DNA of 64,000 bases from PALSA-693 sp963702305 (GTDB lineage Bacteria > Actinomycetota > Acidimicrobiia > Acidimicrobiales > Palsa-688). The stretch is taken from positions 124,001-188,000 of the forward strand of contig CAVPBX010000002.1 in assembly GCA_963702305.1 (NCBI GenBank). The letters are read 5' to 3'. The position numbers and the translations under genes were made by a program. Below are positions 25,462-34,215 of this stretch, piece by piece. The notes beneath the pieces are model-generated. The model was not told where the DNA came from. It saw only the letters and a program-made list of their open reading frames with translations, and did not search any database. Within the stretch, counting starts at the first letter, position 1. The number at the start of each line of letters is the position of its first letter.

Positions 25462-27117
25462 ATGGGGTACCTGGAGAGCGGCATCTATGCGGTCGAGCAG
25501 TGGACCGAGGAGGAGGCGGAGGTCCTCCGGCGGTACTTCACGAACCTCGACGGGCCGGTGTTTGCCCTGGTCAACCTGCCCGAAGTGGTCAAGGGAGCCC
25601 TGTTCGCCCGGTACTCCCGGACCGCCAAGAGCCTGCGTCGGCTGTTCCTCGACGAGTTCGTCGGCGACCTCGACATCAGCGGCGACCACGGGGTGGACGC
25701 CACCGTCGGGCTGGCCCGGGCCGAGCAGCTCTACGACCGGGTGTTCTTCGAGTACGGCGACGACTCGGTGGCCCAGCTGGGCGGGGTGCACCTGGCGTGC
25801 GAACAGGCGTCCAACCTGCTCACCAAGGTGCTCGAGCGGGGCCGGCTCATGTCGTACATGGAGAAGTCGACCCGCTACGTGGCCTACGACAGCCGCCTCC
25901 CCAATGGACGGTATCGGTATTTCCGGGCGCCGGAGGTGCTCGATTCCCCGTTGGGGGCCCGCTACGTCGGCGACATGGACCGGCTCTTCGACGCCTATGC
26001 CGAGCTGCTGCCGGTCATGCAGAGCTGGTTCGCGGCCCGCCACCCCAAGGCTCCGGACGACTCCGACTTCGTGTGGCGGCAGTCGATCCGGGCGAAGGCG
26101 TTCGACGCCCTGCGGGGCATGCTCCCGGCCGCGGCGAGCTCCAACCTGGGCATCTACGCCAGCGGCCAGGCCTACGAAGCCCTGCTGATCCGCATGCGGG
26201 CCCACCCGCTGCCTGAGGCCCGCACCTATGCGGGGTTGATGCTGACCGAACTGCGCAAGGTGATCCCCTCGTGGGTCAAACGGGTCGACGTCGACGACCG
26301 CGGGATGGCCCACTCGGACTACCGGGAGCACAACGACCGGCAGATGCACGAGCTGGCCGCCGGCCTGCTGGGCGACGATCAGGCGGCGGTGCCGGCGGCG
26401 CCGGGCGGGGATCCGGAGGTGACCCTGCTCGACTGGGATCCCGACGCCGAACTCAAGATGGTGGCGGCCATGCTCTACCCCTACAGCGACCTGCCCGAAC
26501 ATCGCATCCACGAGCGGGTGGCGGCCATGTCCGAAGCGGAACGGCTGCGGGTGGTGCGGACCTACGCGGGTGACCGCCGCAACCGGCGGCACCGACCGGG
26601 CCGAGCCTTGGAGCGCTGCGACTACCGCTTCGACGTGCTCTCCGACTACGGCGCCTTCCGGGACCTGCAACGGCATCGGCTCCTCACCGTGGAGTGGCAG
26701 GACCTGACGCCCGCCCACGGGTACACCCTCCCGAGCGCGGTCGCCGACGCCGGCGCGGGGGACGCCTACGCCGCCACCATGGCCCGCTCGGCCACCCTCC
26801 ACGCCGCCTTGGACGAGCGCTTCGGCCGCACCGAGGCGGCGTACGCGGTGGCGCTGGCCTACCGCGTCCGCTACGTCATGCAGTTCAACGCCCGGGAGGC
26901 CATGCACCTGATCGAGCTGCGGACCAGTCCCCAGGGGCACCCGGAATACCGGAAGGTCTGCCAGCAGATGTACCGGCTGATCCGGGACAAAGCCGGCCAT
27001 CGCGCCATCGCGGCGCTGATGTCCTACCTGGACGACGCCGACTACGAGCAGGACGGGTTGGAGCGCTTGGACGGCGAGCGCCGGGCCGCGTCCCGCCGCC
27101 AACAGACCAAACTCTAA
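25462..27117 (+). CDS. Duplicated ThyX-like (FAD-dependent thymidylate synthase-like) protein
   Basis: A 551-residue protein made of two ThyX-like halves. ThyX proteins, of about 220-250 residues, carry the RHR-x7-S motif. The first half has R126-G-R128 then seven residues and S136 (RGRLMSYMEKSTRY), so it keeps the Ser but has lost the His. The second half has R404-H405-R406 then seven residues and Asp (RHRLLTVEWQD), so it keeps the His but has lost the Ser. The halves are thus complementary. It may be a fused pseudo-dimer with one composite site or a non-catalytic relative. ATG 25462 is the only good start. It stands alone after helY; thymidylate synthase activity is not assumed. Confidence 0.75.
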   Translation: MGYLESGIYAVEQWTEEEAEVLRRYFTNLDGPVFALVNLPEVVKGALFARYSRTAKSLRRLFLDEFVGDLDISGDHGVDATVGLARAEQLYDRVFFEYGDDSVAQLGGVHLACEQASNLLTKVLERGRLMSYMEKSTRYVAYDSRLPNGRYRYFRAPEVLDSPLGARYVGDMDRLFDAYAELLPVMQSWFAARHPKAPDDSDFVWRQSIRAKAFDALRGMLPAAASSNLGIYASGQAYEALLIRMRAHPLPEARTYAGLMLTELRKVIPSWVKRVDVDDRGMAHSDYREHNDRQMHELAAGLLGDDQAAVPAAPGGDPEVTLLDWDPDAELKMVAAMLYPYSDLPEHRIHERVAAMSEAERLRVVRTYAGDRRNRRHRPGRALERCDYRFDVLSDYGAFRDLQRHRLLTVEWQDLTPAHGYTLPSAVADAGAGDAYAATMARSATLHAALDERFGRTEAAYAVALAYRVRYVMQFNAREAMHLIELRTSPQGHPEYRKVCQQMYRLIRDKAGHRAIAALMSYLDDADYEQDGLERLDGERRAASRRQQTKL

Positions 27118-27239
27118 CGCTGCAGTTGAGCTTGAGAGTCACCCTAAAGCCGTGAATAATGTTGAAAGAGGGGTTGATGAGGCTCCTGTTGATATTGTAG
27201 GTTTACCCGGCGGGCGGAGGGAATGGACCTCCAGGAGCA

Positions 27240-28184
27240 ATGCGTCTTCAATTCCCCCGTCGATTTCGCCGATGTGACCCGCCCCGGCCCAGGCCGCGGT
27301 GGTCGGCCGCGCCGCCGTCGGCCGGCGGGGGAGCGAGCGAGCCCGCCGTCTGGGGCGAGGCGGGCGACAGGGGTGAACTGGCTGCCGGCCCGGTTCGACG
27401 GCCGCGCCGGGCCGGTTGGCTCCGCACGCTGCCCGTGGTGGTGGTGAGCCTGGGCCTGCTGGCGGGCGCCGGCGCGGCCGGCTTCGCCACCCACTCCTAC
27501 GTGGTGCAACCCGGTGACAGCCTCTGGGCCATCTCCCGGGCCAACGGGCTTTCCGTCGCCCAGCTGGCCGCGGCCAACAACATGAATCAGAACGACCTGC
27601 TGCTGATCGGGCGCCAACTGCAGATTCCTTCGAACGCGCCCTCGACGCCGGCTGGCCAGGTCGCCCAGGCCGCGCCGTCGGCCAGCGCCACCGGCGCCGC
27701 CGCCGCCAACCCCTGGACGTTCTGCGCCACCTTCACCCCCCAGGGCGGACCGTGGGGAGTGCTCCCGGATCTGCTCCAGCAGTCACCCGACCGCTTGGCC
27801 CTCCAGCCCCTGTTCATGAAGTGGGCCCGCTACTACAACCTGTCGCTGCCCCTGCTGGAGGCCATCGCCTGGCAGGAATCCGGGTGGCAGCAGGGCGTCG
27901 TCTCCCCGGTCGGCGCCATCGGGACCGGGCAGATCATGCCGGACACCGCCAAGTTCATCACCGGCAACCTCATCGGCATGCATCTCGACATCAACTCGGT
28001 CTCGGACAACATCCGCATGGCGGCCGCGTTCCTCGCTTACCTGGCGGGCGTGGAAGGCAACAACCAGTGCGCGACCATCGCGGCCTACTACGAGGGCCCG
28101 GTCAACCTGAGCCAGTCCGGCGTCTTCCCCGAATCGCAGGCGTACGTCGCCAGCGTCGAAGCGCTGCTGCCTCGCTTCGAGTAG
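27240..28184 (+). CDS. LysM-domain lytic transglycosylase
   Basis: A secreted peptidoglycan hydrolase of 314 residues. A long basic, Pro-rich N-terminus and one transmembrane or signal segment (LPVVVVSLGLLAGAGAAGF, about residues 65-83) precede a LysM domain (YVVQPGDSLWAISRANGLS to LLIGRQLQIP) that binds glycan strands. A linker leads to an SLT-type domain: AIAWQESGWQQG contains the catalytic Glu, followed by VGAIGTGQIMPDTA and the AAYYEG motif. ATG 27240 has an AGGAG Shine-Dalgarno (27231-27235). Expected to act outside the membrane in wall remodelling. Confidence 0.88.
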   Translation: MRLQFPRRFRRCDPPRPRPRWSAAPPSAGGGASEPAVWGEAGDRGELAAGPVRRPRRAGWLRTLPVVVVSLGLLAGAGAAGFATHSYVVQPGDSLWAISRANGLSVAQLAAANNMNQNDLLLIGRQLQIPSNAPSTPAGQVAQAAPSASATGAAAANPWTFCATFTPQGGPWGVLPDLLQQSPDRLALQPLFMKWARYYNLSLPLLEAIAWQESGWQQGVVSPVGAIGTGQIMPDTAKFITGNLIGMHLDINSVSDNIRMAAAFLAYLAGVEGNNQCATIAAYYEGPVNLSQSGVFPESQAYVASVEALLPRFE

Positions 28185-28200
28185 CCGCCTCGCTTCGAGT
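28169..28200 (+). repeat. 18-bp-period duplication across a stop codon
   Basis: GCCTCGCTTCGAGT occurs at 28169-28182 and 28187-28200. The first copy contains the last codons and the TAG of the transglycosylase gene; the second lies in the intergenic region. Confidence 0.75.
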
Positions 28201-28682
28201 GGTCAGGCCCGGCCCGGATGACGCTCCGAGTGGCCGGAGACCGAATGGGGCCATCCGGATTGTTGGGAATCTTTTTTCAGACCAGCTGACCTGCACCAAC
28301 GCGCGAAAGGGCTGGTCAGCGAGGCACGGCTCCGCTTGACGGGACCCCTTCCGGTGGGCAGCATCGTGGCGCATCAATTGTGGCATCCCGGTGGGTTCGC
28401 CACGCGAGGGCAGGGTGACCAGCAGACTAAGTAGACAACGTCGGTCCTACGCCGGTGGCTTGCAAGCCGGGGGGCGCTGCACCAGACGGCACCAACGGTC
28501 GGCTCGGTCACTCTGCCCGCCCTTTTTGACGTGGCGGGGCAGATGGGGAATACCGGAGGGCCCGGACTCGTTCAGGCTGTGACCGAGCGGGTCCGGCGGG
28601 GTCTAGTATCCGCCGCCGACGAAGCCGACCCATCGCCCCTACTTTCGCAGTTCCGTAGTTCTGCGTGCGAAGGACGCCACCC
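28185..28682. other. Intergenic region of 498 bp without a gene
   Basis: No convincing open frame (28391-28582 is a low-quality short frame without a start signal) and no tRNA or recognisable structured RNA. It holds the duplication at its left end, a hairpin near 28512-28543, and an imperfect inverted repeat TTCGCAG...CTGCG/TGCGAA at about 28646-28674 just before the DUF4193 gene. A TAGTAT near 28603 might be a -10 box; no -35 box is clear. A promoter and 5' leader for the DUF4193 gene is the likely content. Confidence 0.4.
28512..28543. other. Hairpin with T-rich loop in the 498-bp spacer
   Basis: TCTGCCCGCC pairs with GGCGGGGCAGA (one bulged G) around an 11-base loop containing five T. 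It lies over 300 bases from the upstream stop, so it is not an obvious terminator of that gene; it could be a leader structure or late terminator. Confidence 0.4.
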
Positions 28683-29150
28683 ATGCCAAAAGACGATCTA
28701 GACGACGACATCCTCGACGAACAGGCGGACCTACCGGAAGATCTCGACGAAGAAGACCTCGAGGAGCTCGACGAGGACGAAGACGAGGTCATCGACGAAG
28801 AGGCGATCATCGATGACGACGAGATCGAGACCGTTGACGAGGTACCCGTCGAGGTCGAGGCCAAGGCCACCCGTGACGACGAGGACGACGACGAGGAAGA
28901 AGAGGACGAGGACTCCGACGACGTGGAGGCCAGTCTCGACGTGATCCTCAAGGAGCGCCTGGTCGTCCCCGACGACGACGAGGACGCCGAGGACGAAGAG
29001 GAAGTCGGCGACCCCGACGAACGCGGTGACAGCCCCCTTCGGGTGTTGCCCAAGCAGCCCGGCGAATTCGTGTGCCAGTCCTGCTTCTTGGTCAAGCATC
29101 CCAGCCAACTCGCCGACGAGGACCGAATGCTGTGCCGAGACTGCGTGTGA
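28683..29150 (+). CDS. DUF4193 family protein with extreme acidic N-terminus
   Basis: A 155-residue protein. The C-terminal 40 residues are the DUF4193 signature: VLPKQPGEFVCQSCFLVKHP, then SQLADEDRMLCRDC, a CxxC...CxxC zinc-binding segment. The first 110 residues are dominated by Asp and Glu, longer than in the usual family member of about 100 residues. ATG 28683 is preferred over GTG 28665. DUF4193 proteins are found across actinobacteria and are often well expressed; no function is established. Confidence 0.85.
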   Translation: MPKDDLDDDILDEQADLPEDLDEEDLEELDEDEDEVIDEEAIIDDDEIETVDEVPVEVEAKATRDDEDDDEEEEDEDSDDVEASLDVILKERLVVPDDDEDAEDEEEVGDPDERGDSPLRVLPKQPGEFVCQSCFLVKHPSQLADEDRMLCRDCV

Positions 29151-29187
29151 CCTGGCGCGCGGCCCGTTGACGGGGCAGGATCGCTCC

Positions 29188-29784
29188 GTGCCGGAATCGC
29201 ATTCGCCGCTCGACGTGGCGATGGACCTGCTCGTCTACGCCCCGATCGGCTTCGCCTTGTCGGCCGCGGAGGAGATCCCCAAGCTGGCGGCCAAGGGCCG
29301 CGCCCAGCTCGGCGGCCAGATCGCGATGGCCAAGGTGGTCGGGCAGTTCGCCGTGGCCCAGGGCCGCAAGGAGCTGACCCGCCGGTTCTCGCCGGCCGCC
29401 ACCACCGGCCCCGGGCCGGTTCCGCCGCCCGGACCCCATCGAACCGAGTCGGCCGCGCCGCCGGCCGATGGCGACGGGCTGGCGCCGGACACCACCTTCG
29501 AGGACCTGCTGGCCCAGTCGGGGCCCGGGCCGGGCGGCGCCGACGGCGGCAGCCGCCCGGCGGTCGGCGCCCAGTCGGGTCCGACGCCGACGCCGGCCGG
29601 GGCGGCGCGGCCGGACCCGGGTGCGCTCGCCATCCCCGGGTACGACTCGCTGGCCGCGTCGCAAGTGGTGCAGCGGCTGGCCGGGCTGTCAGAGGAGGAG
29701 CTGGCCGCCGTGGGAGCCTACGAGAGCGCCCACCGGGGCCGCCGCACCATTCTGACTCGGGTGCGCCAACTGCAGGACCGCTGA
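29188..29784 (+). CDS. Conserved actinobacterial protein, function unknown
   Basis: A 198-residue protein with two conserved blocks. The N-terminal amphipathic block is SPLDVAMDLLVYAPIGFALS followed by AAEEIPKLAAKGRAQLGGQI. The C-terminal helical block is IPGYDSLAASQVVQRLAGLS and then YESAHRGRRTILTRVRQLQ. A Pro/Gly-rich linker joins them. The N-terminal block resembles mycobacterial lipid-droplet-associated proteins and the C-terminal block recurs at the ends of many actinobacterial proteins; both comparisons are from memory. GTG 29188 opens just before the conserved block. It precedes the acetyltransferase gene by 12 bp. Confidence 0.7.
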   Translation: MPESHSPLDVAMDLLVYAPIGFALSAAEEIPKLAAKGRAQLGGQIAMAKVVGQFAVAQGRKELTRRFSPAATTGPGPVPPPGPHRTESAAPPADGDGLAPDTTFEDLLAQSGPGPGGADGGSRPAVGAQSGPTPTPAGAARPDPGALAIPGYDSLAASQVVQRLAGLSEEELAAVGAYESAHRGRRTILTRVRQLQDR

Positions 29785-29796
29785 GCGGCGGGGTCG

Positions 29797-30285
29797 GTGG
29801 AGGACGCCCGAGTGGCGACGGCCGCCGACATCCCCGCGCTGGCGACGCTCTGGGGCATGGCCGAGGCGGAGCTCGACGGCCAGCGGGGCGGCGCCCTGCT
29901 GGCGGGCAGCATGGTCAGCCCCGAACCCCGCGACCTGGCCCTCCGGATGGTCCTCGACGACGATGAGCGGCTGATCGTGCTGGGCACCCTCGACGCGGTC
30001 GAGGTGGGCTTCGCCTCGGTCCGCCGCGATCAGGCGCGCCGCGAACCGGTCGGCGTGATCGAGGCGATCTACGTCGAGCCGGCGGCCCGGCTGGTCGGGG
30101 TGGGGGAGGCCATGGTCGACCTGGTGAGCAGCTGGTGCGCGGCTCGGGGCTGCCGGGGCATCGACGCCCCGGCCCTGCCGGGCAACCGGGCGGCCAAGGC
30201 GTTCTTCGAGGACCACGGGTTCGTCGCTCGCCTGCTCGTCATGCATCATCCGCTCGCCGAGCCCGCCGCGGGGGAGCATGGCTGA
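29797..30285 (+). CDS. GNAT-family N-acetyltransferase
   Basis: A 162-residue acetyltransferase-like protein. The GNAT core is seen as VEAIYVEPAARLVGVGEAMV (approximately residues 88-108, the acetyl-CoA pyrophosphate loop, RxxGxG-like as RLVGVG) and ALPGNRAAKAFFEDHGFVAR (motif B). The substrate is not evident. It starts at GTG 29797 and overlaps the Nudix gene by 8 bases, suggesting coupled expression. Confidence 0.8.
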   Translation: MEDARVATAADIPALATLWGMAEAELDGQRGGALLAGSMVSPEPRDLALRMVLDDDERLIVLGTLDAVEVGFASVRRDQARREPVGVIEAIYVEPAARLVGVGEAMVDLVSSWCAARGCRGIDAPALPGNRAAKAFFEDHGFVARLLVMHHPLAEPAAGEHG

Positions 30286-30688
30286 CTGGCGACCCGAGGT
30301 CTGTGTCGGCGCGGTGGCGGTGGACGAGGATCAGATCCTGCTGATCCGCCGGGGCCGAGGCCCGGCCCAAGGCGTGTGGTCGGTGCCGGGGGGGCGGGTG
30401 GAGGCGGGGGAAACCCTGGCGGAGGCCGTGGTCCGGGAGCTGGCGGAAGAGACCGGGCTGGAGGGCGTCTGCGAACAGTTCCTCGGCTGGGTGGAGCGCA
30501 TCGGCGACGGTCACCACTTCGTCATCCTCGACTTCTGGGTGACGATCGTGGCCGGCGTCGAGCCGGTCGCCGGCAGCGACGCCGCCGAGGCGGCATGGGT
30601 CGCGCTCGACCAGGTGGCCGAGCTAACGCTCGCCGAAGGCCTCGCCGAGTTCCTCCACGACCACGGGATCCTGGCCGCCTTCAGCTGA
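30278..30688 (+). CDS. Nudix hydrolase
   Basis: A 136-residue pyrophosphohydrolase. The Nudix box GGRVEAGETLAEAVVRELAE with following ETGLEG (about residues 36-61) is complete (GX5EX7REUXEEXGU). The opening ...VCVGAVAVDEDQILLIRRGR is typical of MutT/ADP-ribose pyrophosphatase-like members; specificity is unknown. It overlaps the end of the minus-strand low-complexity gene by 66 bp. Confidence 0.88.
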   Translation: MADWRPEVCVGAVAVDEDQILLIRRGRGPAQGVWSVPGGRVEAGETLAEAVVRELAEETGLEGVCEQFLGWVERIGDGHHFVILDFWVTIVAGVEPVAGSDAAEAAWVALDQVAELTLAEGLAEFLHDHGILAAFS

Positions 30689-32192
30689 CGTCATCTCGAC
30701 CGGGGCCGGATCCGGTTTCGGCGGGGTCGGGGCCCGGCGGCCGGCCATGGGGGCGGGCGGGGGAGGGATGGCAATCCCGAGCATCGCGGCCAACGCCGGT
30801 ATGCGCCCGGACTGCTGCTGGGCCGCCCGCCGGAGCTCCGGGCTGGGGTCGGTCGGCAGGCCGACGGGTTTGACGGTGCGCCGCACGGGGGAGGCGGCGA
30901 CCGCGTCGATGAGGGCCAGCCACCGGTCCGCCGGGGTGTCGGGGGCCATCGCCTGCGCCGCGGCGTCGCTCAGCCGCTCGGTGAGCCCGGCTTCGAGGCG
31001 GGCCGCAGGTTCGGGGGGGCGGCCGGCGAGGCGCAGGGCCCGCACCACTCGGTTCTCATCGAGATGTTTGGCCACTTCGCCGGACCACTGCTGCCGGAGG
31101 GTGTCGACGCGCCGGTCGAGGGCTTCCCGCAAGGTGGCGGCCAGGGCCCGGGTCTCGTCGTCGCGGGCGACGTCCGATCCGGCGACCACCGACCGGAGGT
31201 CCCGCAGGGAGATGTCCTCGACGTCTTTGGCCGCGGCCTCGGCCCGGTCGTGCCATTCGGCGGCCTTCAGCCGGGGCAGGAGGGCCTCGGCCATGGCCAC
31301 CAGTTGGTCCATGTGGGGGGCCGGGCGGCCCTCGCCGATGGCTTTCTCCCGCTCGAGGTGCAAGGCGGTCCGCACCGCGGGGATGCCGCCCCGGAGCACC
31401 TGCTCGGCGATCGGCTGCTCCTCCGGCGGCAGCGACGCCATCACCGCCTGACGGTGGGCCCGGCCCGGATTGAAACGCCGGGCCCGCCGCTCGCCGGTCG
31501 CGTCGCTTCCGGCTTCCCGTTCCCCCCTCGCGGCCCTTTCCCCCCGTCCGGCCCTTTCCTCCCTCCCGAGCTCCGCCCGGCCGGTCACCCGTCGCCGGGC
31601 GGGAGGGTCGCGGGCTGGCCGCGGCTCGGGCCGGCCGCTCGGGCCGCCCGGCCCGTTCGGGCCGGTCACTGCGACCGGGGCGCTCCGACCGCTCGGGCCG
31701 TCCGGCTGGCGTGGCGCCGTCGGGCCGGTCGTCGCGGCCCGCGGGGCTGGGGCGGCGACCCGGGTGCTCGCCGTCGGCGGCCGGGCCTTCGCGCCGCGGG
31801 CGGGTGGTGTCTCGGTTCAGCGGCGGACGGCCGCCTTCCCGATCGCGGCGCGGTCGGGCGTCGTCGCGTTCGCGCCGGCGCTCACCCGGGCGGCGGTCGG
31901 CGCGCCCGACGAGTTGGGTGGTGACGCCCGGCGCGTCGGGCCGGCCCGATCCGATGATCTCGATGCGTTCGGGCTCGGATCGGGTGGTCTCCTTGGGGGC
32001 AGTGACCGACACGATGGTGATGCCCTCGATCTCGAATTCCGCCTCCGCCTTGAGCACGTCACCGGCTTTGGCGCCGCCGGGCAGCAGGCCGCCGTCGAGC
32101 ACCCCGCGCGGCTGGCGGGCGCCCGCGGCTCGCCACGTCCAGGAGCCATCAGGTCGCGCGCTCGTCAGCTCGATCTCGATGCGGCGGGCCAC
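30623..32192 (-). CDS. Low-complexity actinobacterial protein (RNA-binding-like), one frameshift
   Basis: Two overlapping minus-strand frames read as one gene. The N-terminal part (from 32192) is a small beta-rich domain, MARRIEIELTSARPDGSWTW to GITIVSVTAPKE, then a long Arg/Gly/Pro-rich disordered stretch. The C-terminal part in another frame (ending 30623) is helical: RRFNPGRAHRQAVMASLPPE, LRSVVAGSDVARDDETRALA, and a Pro-rich tail. The frame change falls about 31500-31640 in C-rich sequence with several C6 runs. RG-rich linkers suggest nucleic-acid contact, but no function is known. Total length would be about 520 residues. Confidence 0.6.
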
Positions 32193-32259
32193 GGGACCAC
32201 GCTACTGGAGTGCGGCCAGACCTGTGCTGCCGATTCCCGGCCCGGCTAGCCTGCGCGGC

Positions 32260-33045
32260 ATGGGCGATCTTCCGGTGCTGCTGGTGCACGGGTTTGCTTC
32301 CTCTTTCGAACGCAACTGGCGCGAACCCGGCTGGGTCGACCTCCTCGAGGACGAAGGCCGGCAGGTCATCGGCGTCGACCTGCTCGGCCACGGCGACGCC
32401 GACAAGCCCCACGATCCCGCGGCCTACGCCGAGTTGGAACAGTACGTGGCTCGGGCGCTGCCCGAGCAGAGCCCGGTCGACGCCATCGGGTTCTCGCTGG
32501 GGGCCCAGCTGCTGCTGCGGACGGCGGCCGCCATGCCGCACCGGTTTCGCCGGCTGGTCGTCGGGGGCGTGGGCGACAGCCTGTTCCGGGCCGGCGACTC
32601 CGAGCCGGCCGCCCGGGCCATCGAGGCGGGCGACACCGTCGAAGGGGACCCCGCGGTGGCGCAGGCCTTCGCCCGCTTCGCCCGCGCCCCGGGCAACGAC
32701 CCGGCCGCCCTGGCCGCCTGCCTGCGCCGACCGAGCCCGCCCCTCGACCCCGCCGACCTGGCGTCCATCGATCGACCGGTGTTGGTGGTCCTGGGGGACA
32801 AGGACTTCGCCGGGCCGGCCGACCGGCTGCTCGCGGCATTGCCGGACGCCAAGTTCGTGAGTCTGCACGGCGGCGACCATTTCGGGACGCCCAAGGATTT
32901 CCGCTTCATCGACGCCGCCCTCGCCTTCCTCCGCGCGCCGAATGACCGGCGCCGGCGGCTGCTAGCCTGCGTCCTCCATGGGCCGAGGAGCACGTTCGAC
33001 CGTCCGCTGGAAGCACGACCGGATCCGGCGCAAGAAGGCCCGTGA
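32260..33045 (+). CDS. Alpha/beta-fold hydrolase
   Basis: A 261-residue hydrolase. LLVHGFASSFERNW is the oxyanion-hole region, GFSLGAQ the nucleophile elbow (Ser), LVVLGDKDFAGPADRL the acid region and GGDHFGTPKDF the catalytic His. Substrate unknown. The last 30 residues after FLRAPNDRRRR look non-native and overlap a small basic ORF; a one-base change there would give a shorter protein. It is divergent from the low-complexity gene. Confidence 0.82.
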   Translation: MGDLPVLLVHGFASSFERNWREPGWVDLLEDEGRQVIGVDLLGHGDADKPHDPAAYAELEQYVARALPEQSPVDAIGFSLGAQLLLRTAAAMPHRFRRLVVGGVGDSLFRAGDSEPAARAIEAGDTVEGDPAVAQAFARFARAPGNDPAALAACLRRPSPPLDPADLASIDRPVLVVLGDKDFAGPADRLLAALPDAKFVSLHGGDHFGTPKDFRFIDAALAFLRAPNDRRRRLLACVLHGPRSTFDRPLEARPDPAQEGP

Positions 33046-33094
33046 CGCGCGGGTCCGGGCGGGCAAGGCCGCGGCCCGCAAACCCGCCGCCTAG
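32978..33094 (+). CDS. 38-residue highly basic peptide, possibly ribosome-associated
   Basis: ATG 32978 opens a 39-codon frame (38 residues) ending at TAG 33092-33094: MGRGARSTVRWKHDRIRRKK followed by an Arg/Lys/Ala-rich tail. About 40 percent of residues are Arg or Lys. It overlaps the 3' end of the hydrolase gene in another frame. The composition recalls small auxiliary ribosomal proteins, such as bS22 or bTHX, but the sequence does not match those I know. It may be a genuine small gene or a chance frame. Confidence 0.4.
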   Translation: MGRGARSTVRWKHDRIRRKKARDARVRAGKAAARKPAA

Positions 33095-33120
33095 CCACCG
33101 CCCCCGCGCCGGCGGCGTGG

Positions 33121-34215
33121 TCAGAGCGTCTGGTCCAGCTGCATCCGCTCGTACTCGGCGCCGGTGTCCTCCCACGTCTCGTACTCCAGGACACCGAGCT
33201 CGCCGAACTTGCGTCGCAACCAGCCGTCGCCCGCGTCGAGCAAACCGAGCTTCTTGAGGTTCGGGACGATCTTCGAGAACAGCACCTTGCGGAACTCCAG
33301 CTGCACGCCGTTGTGCAGCATGATCTCGCAGCATTCCTTGACCGGCATGCCCATGGCTTCCCAGACCTCTTGCTGGAGGAAGCGGTCCCGCATCCGAACC
33401 GCCGCCTCGTAGCAGAACTCCTGGCGCTCACGGATCTCCGCCGCGCTCAGGTCCCGGTACGCCTCCTGCAGTGACAGGACGCCGAAGGCCACGTGGCGGG
33501 CCTCGTCGGACATGACGTAGCGGGTGATCTGCTTGAGCAGAGGATCCGGGCTGAACTGGTACTGGAACCCGAACGCGGCCAAGGCCAGTCCCTCGACCAT
33601 GATCTGCATGCCCAGATAGGTGAAATCCCAGCGCGGATCGCGGATCACGTCGTCGAGCAGCTCCCGCAAGTGGACGTTGACCGGGAACTCCCATTCCAGC
33701 TTTTCCTTGAGGTACTTGGCGTACACCTCCACGTGCCGGGCCTCGTCCATCACCTGGGTGGCCGCGTAGTACTTGGCGTCGATCCACGGCACGGAGTCGA
33801 CGATCTTGGCCGTGCACAGCAGGGCGCCCTGCTCGCCGTGCATGAACTGGCTGAGGGTCCAGGCCATCCCCGCGTGACCCAGGACGGCCTTCTCCTCGGC
33901 GTTGAGCTTTCCGAACGGGCCCTCGTCGGTGGCGCCCATGGTGTTGAGCGGGTTGTTGGGATCGCGGGCCGCGTCGATCTGACCGGTCACCGACCAGTCG
34001 ATGTCGGTCTCGGCGTTCCACTGCGAGCTCTTGGCCTTCTCGTACAACTTGTGCAGCGCCGGCCGTTGCCCCTTTTCGTAGTCCCAGGTGAAGAGGGAGT
34101 CGAAATTGGTTTCGACCGAGCGGATGAGGGCCACCTGGTCTTCGGTCGACACCGTGCGGGCCAACTCGTCGAGGGTCCCACTCTGGACGGCGGTCTCGGT
34201 CGTCACGTCAGCCAC
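33121..34215 (-). CDS. Ferritin-like diiron protein (oxygenase-like)
   Basis: A 364-residue helical protein with the two-half diiron carboxylate pattern: Glu in MHGEQGALL, EARH in VMDEARHVEVY, Glu in MVEGLALAAF and EARH in YVMSDEARHVAFGV. These ligand sets occur in AurF-like N-oxygenases, R2-like proteins and related ferritin-like oxidases. I cannot pick the reaction. The start is ATG 34215. It is divergent from the SDR gene across a 454-bp region. A ferredoxin that could supply electrons lies elsewhere in the window (6647-6880); the link is speculative. Confidence 0.78.
   Translation of the reverse strand: MADVTTETAVQSGTLDELARTVSTEDQVALIRSVETNFDSLFTWDYEKGQRPALHKLYEKAKSSQWNAETDIDWSVTGQIDAARDPNNPLNTMGATDEGPFGKLNAEEKAVLGHAGMAWTLSQFMHGEQGALLCTAKIVDSVPWIDAKYYAATQVMDEARHVEVYAKYLKEKLEWEFPVNVHLRELLDDVIRDPRWDFTYLGMQIMVEGLALAAFGFQYQFSPDPLLKQITRYVMSDEARHVAFGVLSLQEAYRDLSAAEIRERQEFCYEAAVRMRDRFLQQEVWEAMGMPVKECCEIMLHNGVQLEFRKVLFSKIVPNLKKLGLLDAGDGWLRRKFGELGVLEYETWEDTGAEYERMQLDQTL

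Noticed and set aside
28391..28582. Short plus-strand frame in the 498-bp spacer
   Set aside because: No ribosome-binding site, no conserved motif and basic low-complexity composition.
28185..28682. Spacer as tmRNA, SRP RNA or RNase P RNA
   Set aside because: None of the conserved cores of these RNAs could be found by eye.
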